NCBI GenBank assembly: GCA_020029455.1 | Contig: JAIBJH010000140.1 | Span: 1-7,146 of the forward strand | DNA length: 7,146 bases | From: Hyphomicrobiales bacterium | GTDB taxonomy: Bacteria > Pseudomonadota > Alphaproteobacteria > Rhizobiales > Aestuariivirgaceae | Direction: 5' to 3' | Part shown: positions 6,172 to 7,146 of the stretch, piece by piece | How positions within the stretch are numbered: position 1 is the first letter of the stretch | Layout: every line of letters begins with the position of its first letter | The notes under the pieces: model-generated | Seen by the model: the letters and a program-made list of their open reading frames with translations, nothing else | Databases searched by the model: none | Told to the model about the DNA's origin: nothing | Made by a program: the position numbers and the translations under genes

Positions 6172-6635
6172 ACTGAATTCCCCTCATTCGACCCTCCCCC
6201 TTGTGGGGAGGGAGCGCGGCAAAGCCGCGGGGTGGGGGTCAGCGCAGACAAGTGCGCCGCAATGGCATCATGAATTCCAGAAGGGTTCTGGAGCACATCG
6301 AGGTTCCAGAATCTCAGAATGGAAAAACCTTCCTTGCGCAGAAAAGCATCGCGGATCGCATCATGGTTGCTGCCGGTCACTTCGCCGTGCTGCGACCCAT
6401 CCACTTCGATGATCGTCTCGAATGCATGGCTCAAGAAATCGGCATAGTATGGTCCAATCCGCACCTGGCGCCTGAAATGGGCAGTTGGCCAGTTCAGGTC
6501 GCGCAGGATGAACCACATCTTCCATTCCGCATCGGTCATGTTGTTGCGGAACTGGCGCGCACGCGTCACCCCACCCGACCGCTTCGCGGTCACCCTCCCC
6601 CTTGAGGGGAGGGCCGAATTTCTCTCACCGCTCAC
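6168..6635 (-). CDS. DUF559 (Vsr/PD-(D/E)XK-like) endonuclease domain protein lying between soxD and soxA
   Basis: A 155-residue frame from GTG 6635 to TGA 6168. The core (about 25-130) matches DUF559: RARQFRNNMTDAEWKMW, FRRQVRIGPYYADF (54-67), IIEVDGSQH (75-83), RDAFLRKEGFSILRFW (95-110) and NPSGIHDAI. D66, E77 and D79 fit the acidic cluster of a restriction-endonuclease-like site; the family is linked to Vsr and its activity is largely untested. Residues 8-24 and 132-148 are translated from the two terminal palindromes, so both protein ends are low-complexity (rich in R, G, P). The start overlaps the soxD stop (GTGA) and the stop overlaps the soxA start (ATGA). Later starts, such as GTG for V23 or ATG for M33, are possible; M33 would remove the first conserved residues. 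It is not part of known sarcosine oxidase and is probably a passenger in the operon. Confidence 0.88.
   Translation of the reverse strand: MSGERNSALPSRGRVTAKRSGGVTRARQFRNNMTDAEWKMWFILRDLNWPTAHFRRQVRIGPYYADFLSHAFETIIEVDGSQHGEVTGSNHDAIRDAFLRKEGFSILRFWNLDVLQNPSGIHDAIAAHLSALTPTPRLCRAPSPQGGGSNEGNSV
6175..6186. repeat. Imperfect 12-nt direct repeat, soxA side (possible decayed target-site duplication)
   Basis: On the coding (-) strand this reads TGAGGGGAATTC and matches TGAGAGAAATTC at 6616-6627 at 10 of 12 positions, in the same orientation. It lies 5 nt outside the terminal inverted repeat and contains the soxA Shine-Dalgarno. A target-site duplication is an inference; chance similarity of purine-rich ribosome-site sequence is possible. 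Confidence 0.4.
6180..6185 (-). promoter_or_regulatory. soxA ribosome binding site
   Basis: GAGGGG on the - strand with an 8-nt spacer to ATG 6171. It lies inside the end of the DUF559 frame but outside the inverted repeat, so soxA can initiate on its own and does not depend only on the ATGA overlap. Confidence 0.65.
6192..6240. repeat. Terminal inverted repeat, soxA-proximal copy (double hairpin)
   Basis: Two adjacent hairpins: CCCTCCCC (6192-6199) pairs with GGGGAGGG (6205-6212) around a 5-nt loop, and CGCGGC (6215-6220) pairs with GCCGCG (6224-6229) around AAA. A G-rich tail GGTGGGGGTC ends it at 6240. On the coding strand it is translated as the DUF559 C-terminus (residues 132-148). It is the reverse-complement counterpart of 6565-6613. 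Confidence 0.85.
6565..6613. repeat. Terminal inverted repeat, soxD-proximal copy (double hairpin)
   Basis: Hairpin GACCGC (6577-6582) / GCGGTC (6586-6591) with loop TTC, then CCCTCCCC (6593-6600) / GGGGAGGG (6606-6613) with a 5-nt loop. Reverse-complemented, it lines up with 6192-6240: the outer 8-bp stem is identical, while the inner stem differs in sequence but still pairs. This points to conserved structure. It is translated as DUF559 residues 8-24. Confidence 0.85.
6616..6627. repeat. Imperfect 12-nt direct repeat, soxD side (possible decayed target-site duplication)
   Basis: Partner of 6175-6186. It lies 2 nt outside the soxD-proximal inverted repeat and 4 nt after the soxD stop on the coding strand. 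The two mismatches both turn the G-rich ribosome-site core of the other copy into AGA-type sequence, as expected if only the soxA-side copy is under selection. Confidence 0.4.
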
Positions 6636-6877
6636 TCCCCGCCCCCGATCATCTCATTTGTCGCTGTGTTGCGCTTCACAACAAACCACTGCCTGCAGCC
6701 CAGCACATGCTGCCAATATTCCGTGTGCATGCCCTTGGGATTGTCGAACAGGAAATAGTAATCGTGCCACGCCTTGGCATCACCGGTGCCGTGCCTGGGC
6801 CGTGCCTTGGAAGCGTCTCCGCCATAGCGGAATTCGCTCCAGTCCCTGTCACCGCAATGGGGGCAGGTGATCTTCAT
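6632..6877 (-). CDS. soxD: Sarcosine oxidase delta subunit
   Basis: An 81-residue protein, slightly shorter than the usual 85-100. It carries the delta-subunit zinc site: CPHC (C5, C8) near the N-terminus and H57 and C61 in the YWQHVLGCRQWF segment. The spacing matches the Cys-Cys-His-Cys site of characterised SoxD proteins. Other family phrases are RYGGDA (17-22), DNPKGMHTEYW (45-55) and the terminal RNTATNE. It is a small zinc-containing structural subunit of the cytoplasmic heterotetramer. Its ATG overlaps the soxB stop (ATGA) with no clear Shine-Dalgarno, so translation is probably coupled to soxB. The C-terminus ends IGGGE, 4 nt before an imperfect direct repeat that precedes the inserted element, so the gene itself was not truncated by the insertion as far as can be seen. 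Confidence 0.95.
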   Translation of the reverse strand: MKITCPHCGDRDWSEFRYGGDASKARPRHGTGDAKAWHDYYFLFDNPKGMHTEYWQHVLGCRQWFVVKRNTATNEMIGGGE

Positions 6878-7146
6878 TGCTTGTAAGCCCAGTTGCCGAT
6901 GCCAAACTCATCAAGCTCGCGGCCCTTCTCGAAACGGTCGAGCGTGAAGTCGTGGTTGAGCTCGTGCTCACTGTCGTTGGCGATGGTGTGCGCGAAGGTG
7001 AAACCGGAAGCGGGCGTTGCCTTGAAGCCTTGGTAACACCAGCCGCCATTGAGATAGAGGTTGCGGATGGGCGTGCGACAGATGAAAGGCGAGCCATCGG
7101 GCGTCATGTCCTGAATACCGCCCCAATGCCGCAACAGCCGCAAGCG
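6874..7146 (-). CDS. soxB: Sarcosine oxidase beta subunit, C-terminal part (start outside window)
   Basis: The last 90 residues of the beta subunit are visible, open to the window edge. The sequence shows the C-terminal end of a DAO-type flavin amine oxidase: HWGGIQDMTPDGSPFI, then LNGGWCYQGFKATPASG, whose GFKATP loop is the standard end-of-flavin-site motif, followed by FAHTIAN and LDRF. The intact protein would carry the covalent FMN and the noncovalent FAD site for sarcosine oxidation. The tail after LDRFEKG (RELDEFGIGNWAYKQ) is typical in character for this subunit. It is the first visible gene of the - strand unit; its TGA overlaps the soxD start by 4 nt (ATGA). The operon promoter lies outside the window. 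Confidence 0.95.
   Translation of the reverse strand, partial: RLRLLRHWGGIQDMTPDGSPFICRTPIRNLYLNGGWCYQGFKATPASGFTFAHTIANDSEHELNHDFTLDRFEKGRELDEFGIGNWAYKQ

Larger units (their letters stand above)
6192..6613 (-). mobile_element. 422-bp DUF559-carrying unit with 49-bp imperfect terminal inverted repeats
   Basis: The two ends are inverted copies of one 49-bp palindromic module (6192-6240 and 6565-6613), with CCCTCCCC outermost at each end. The only gene inside is the DUF559 nuclease, whose frame reads through both ends. The unit sits in the soxD-soxA junction, where sox operons normally have no gene. That it is or was mobile is inference from the repeat geometry, the foreign position and a flanking imperfect 12-nt direct repeat; no transposase is present. 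The strand given is that of the nuclease gene. Exact boundaries could extend by a few bases. Confidence 0.6.

Noticed and set aside
6192..6212. Hairpin as a rho-independent terminator between DUF559 and soxA
   Set aside because: On the - strand no T-run follows the stem, and the stem is part of a repeat translated within a gene; termination here would silence soxA and soxG.
6192..6613. Paired palindromes as a CRISPR array or integron attC sites
   Set aside because: There are only two copies, in inverted orientation, with a coding gene between them and no regular spacers or integrase. The geometry is that of terminal inverted repeats.

Overview
The window looks like a moderately GC-rich alphaproteobacterial chromosome, most likely Hyphomicrobiales/Rhizobiales. 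This is inferred from the protein families, the soxBDAG gene order, and a DUF559 nuclease gene bounded by GC-rich palindromes; no rRNA or other phylogenetic marker is present. It is densely packed, with no gap longer than about 10 nt between genes, and it contains two transcription units that converge on each other.

Left unit, + strand (1-1828). It starts with the C-terminal part of a GcvT-domain protein, probably the end of a dimethylglycine dehydrogenase-like or aminomethyltransferase-family protein. A complete metallo-beta-lactamase-fold hydrolase follows after a 4-nt gap, and then, after a 9-nt gap, a YbaK/EbsC-type aminoacyl-tRNA deacylase.

Right unit, - strand (7146 down to 1823). This is a heterotetrameric sarcosine oxidase operon read in the order soxB (partial), soxD, a small DUF559 endonuclease-like gene, soxA and soxG, with a PAPS-type sulfotransferase gene at the distal end. 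Adjacent genes from soxB to soxG overlap by 4 or 8 nt, which suggests translational coupling. The sulfotransferase and YbaK stop codons overlap tail to tail.

Metabolically, SoxBDAG oxidises sarcosine to glycine and passes the one-carbon unit to tetrahydrofolate as 5,10-methylene-THF. The left GcvT-domain protein would fit the preceding step (dimethylglycine to sarcosine), so the locus is probably part of glycine betaine/dimethylglycine catabolism (inference).

The most unusual feature is between soxD and soxA. A compact 422-bp unit (6192-6613) has 49-bp imperfect terminal inverted repeats, each folding into two hairpins, and encloses the DUF559 nuclease. The nuclease frame runs through both terminal repeats and overlaps soxD by GTGA and soxA by ATGA, so it has become a gene inside the operon. 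A 12-nt imperfect direct repeat (10/12 identical) flanks the unit and may be a decayed target-site duplication. This looks like a nuclease-carrying palindromic element inserted into a catabolic operon without breaking it.
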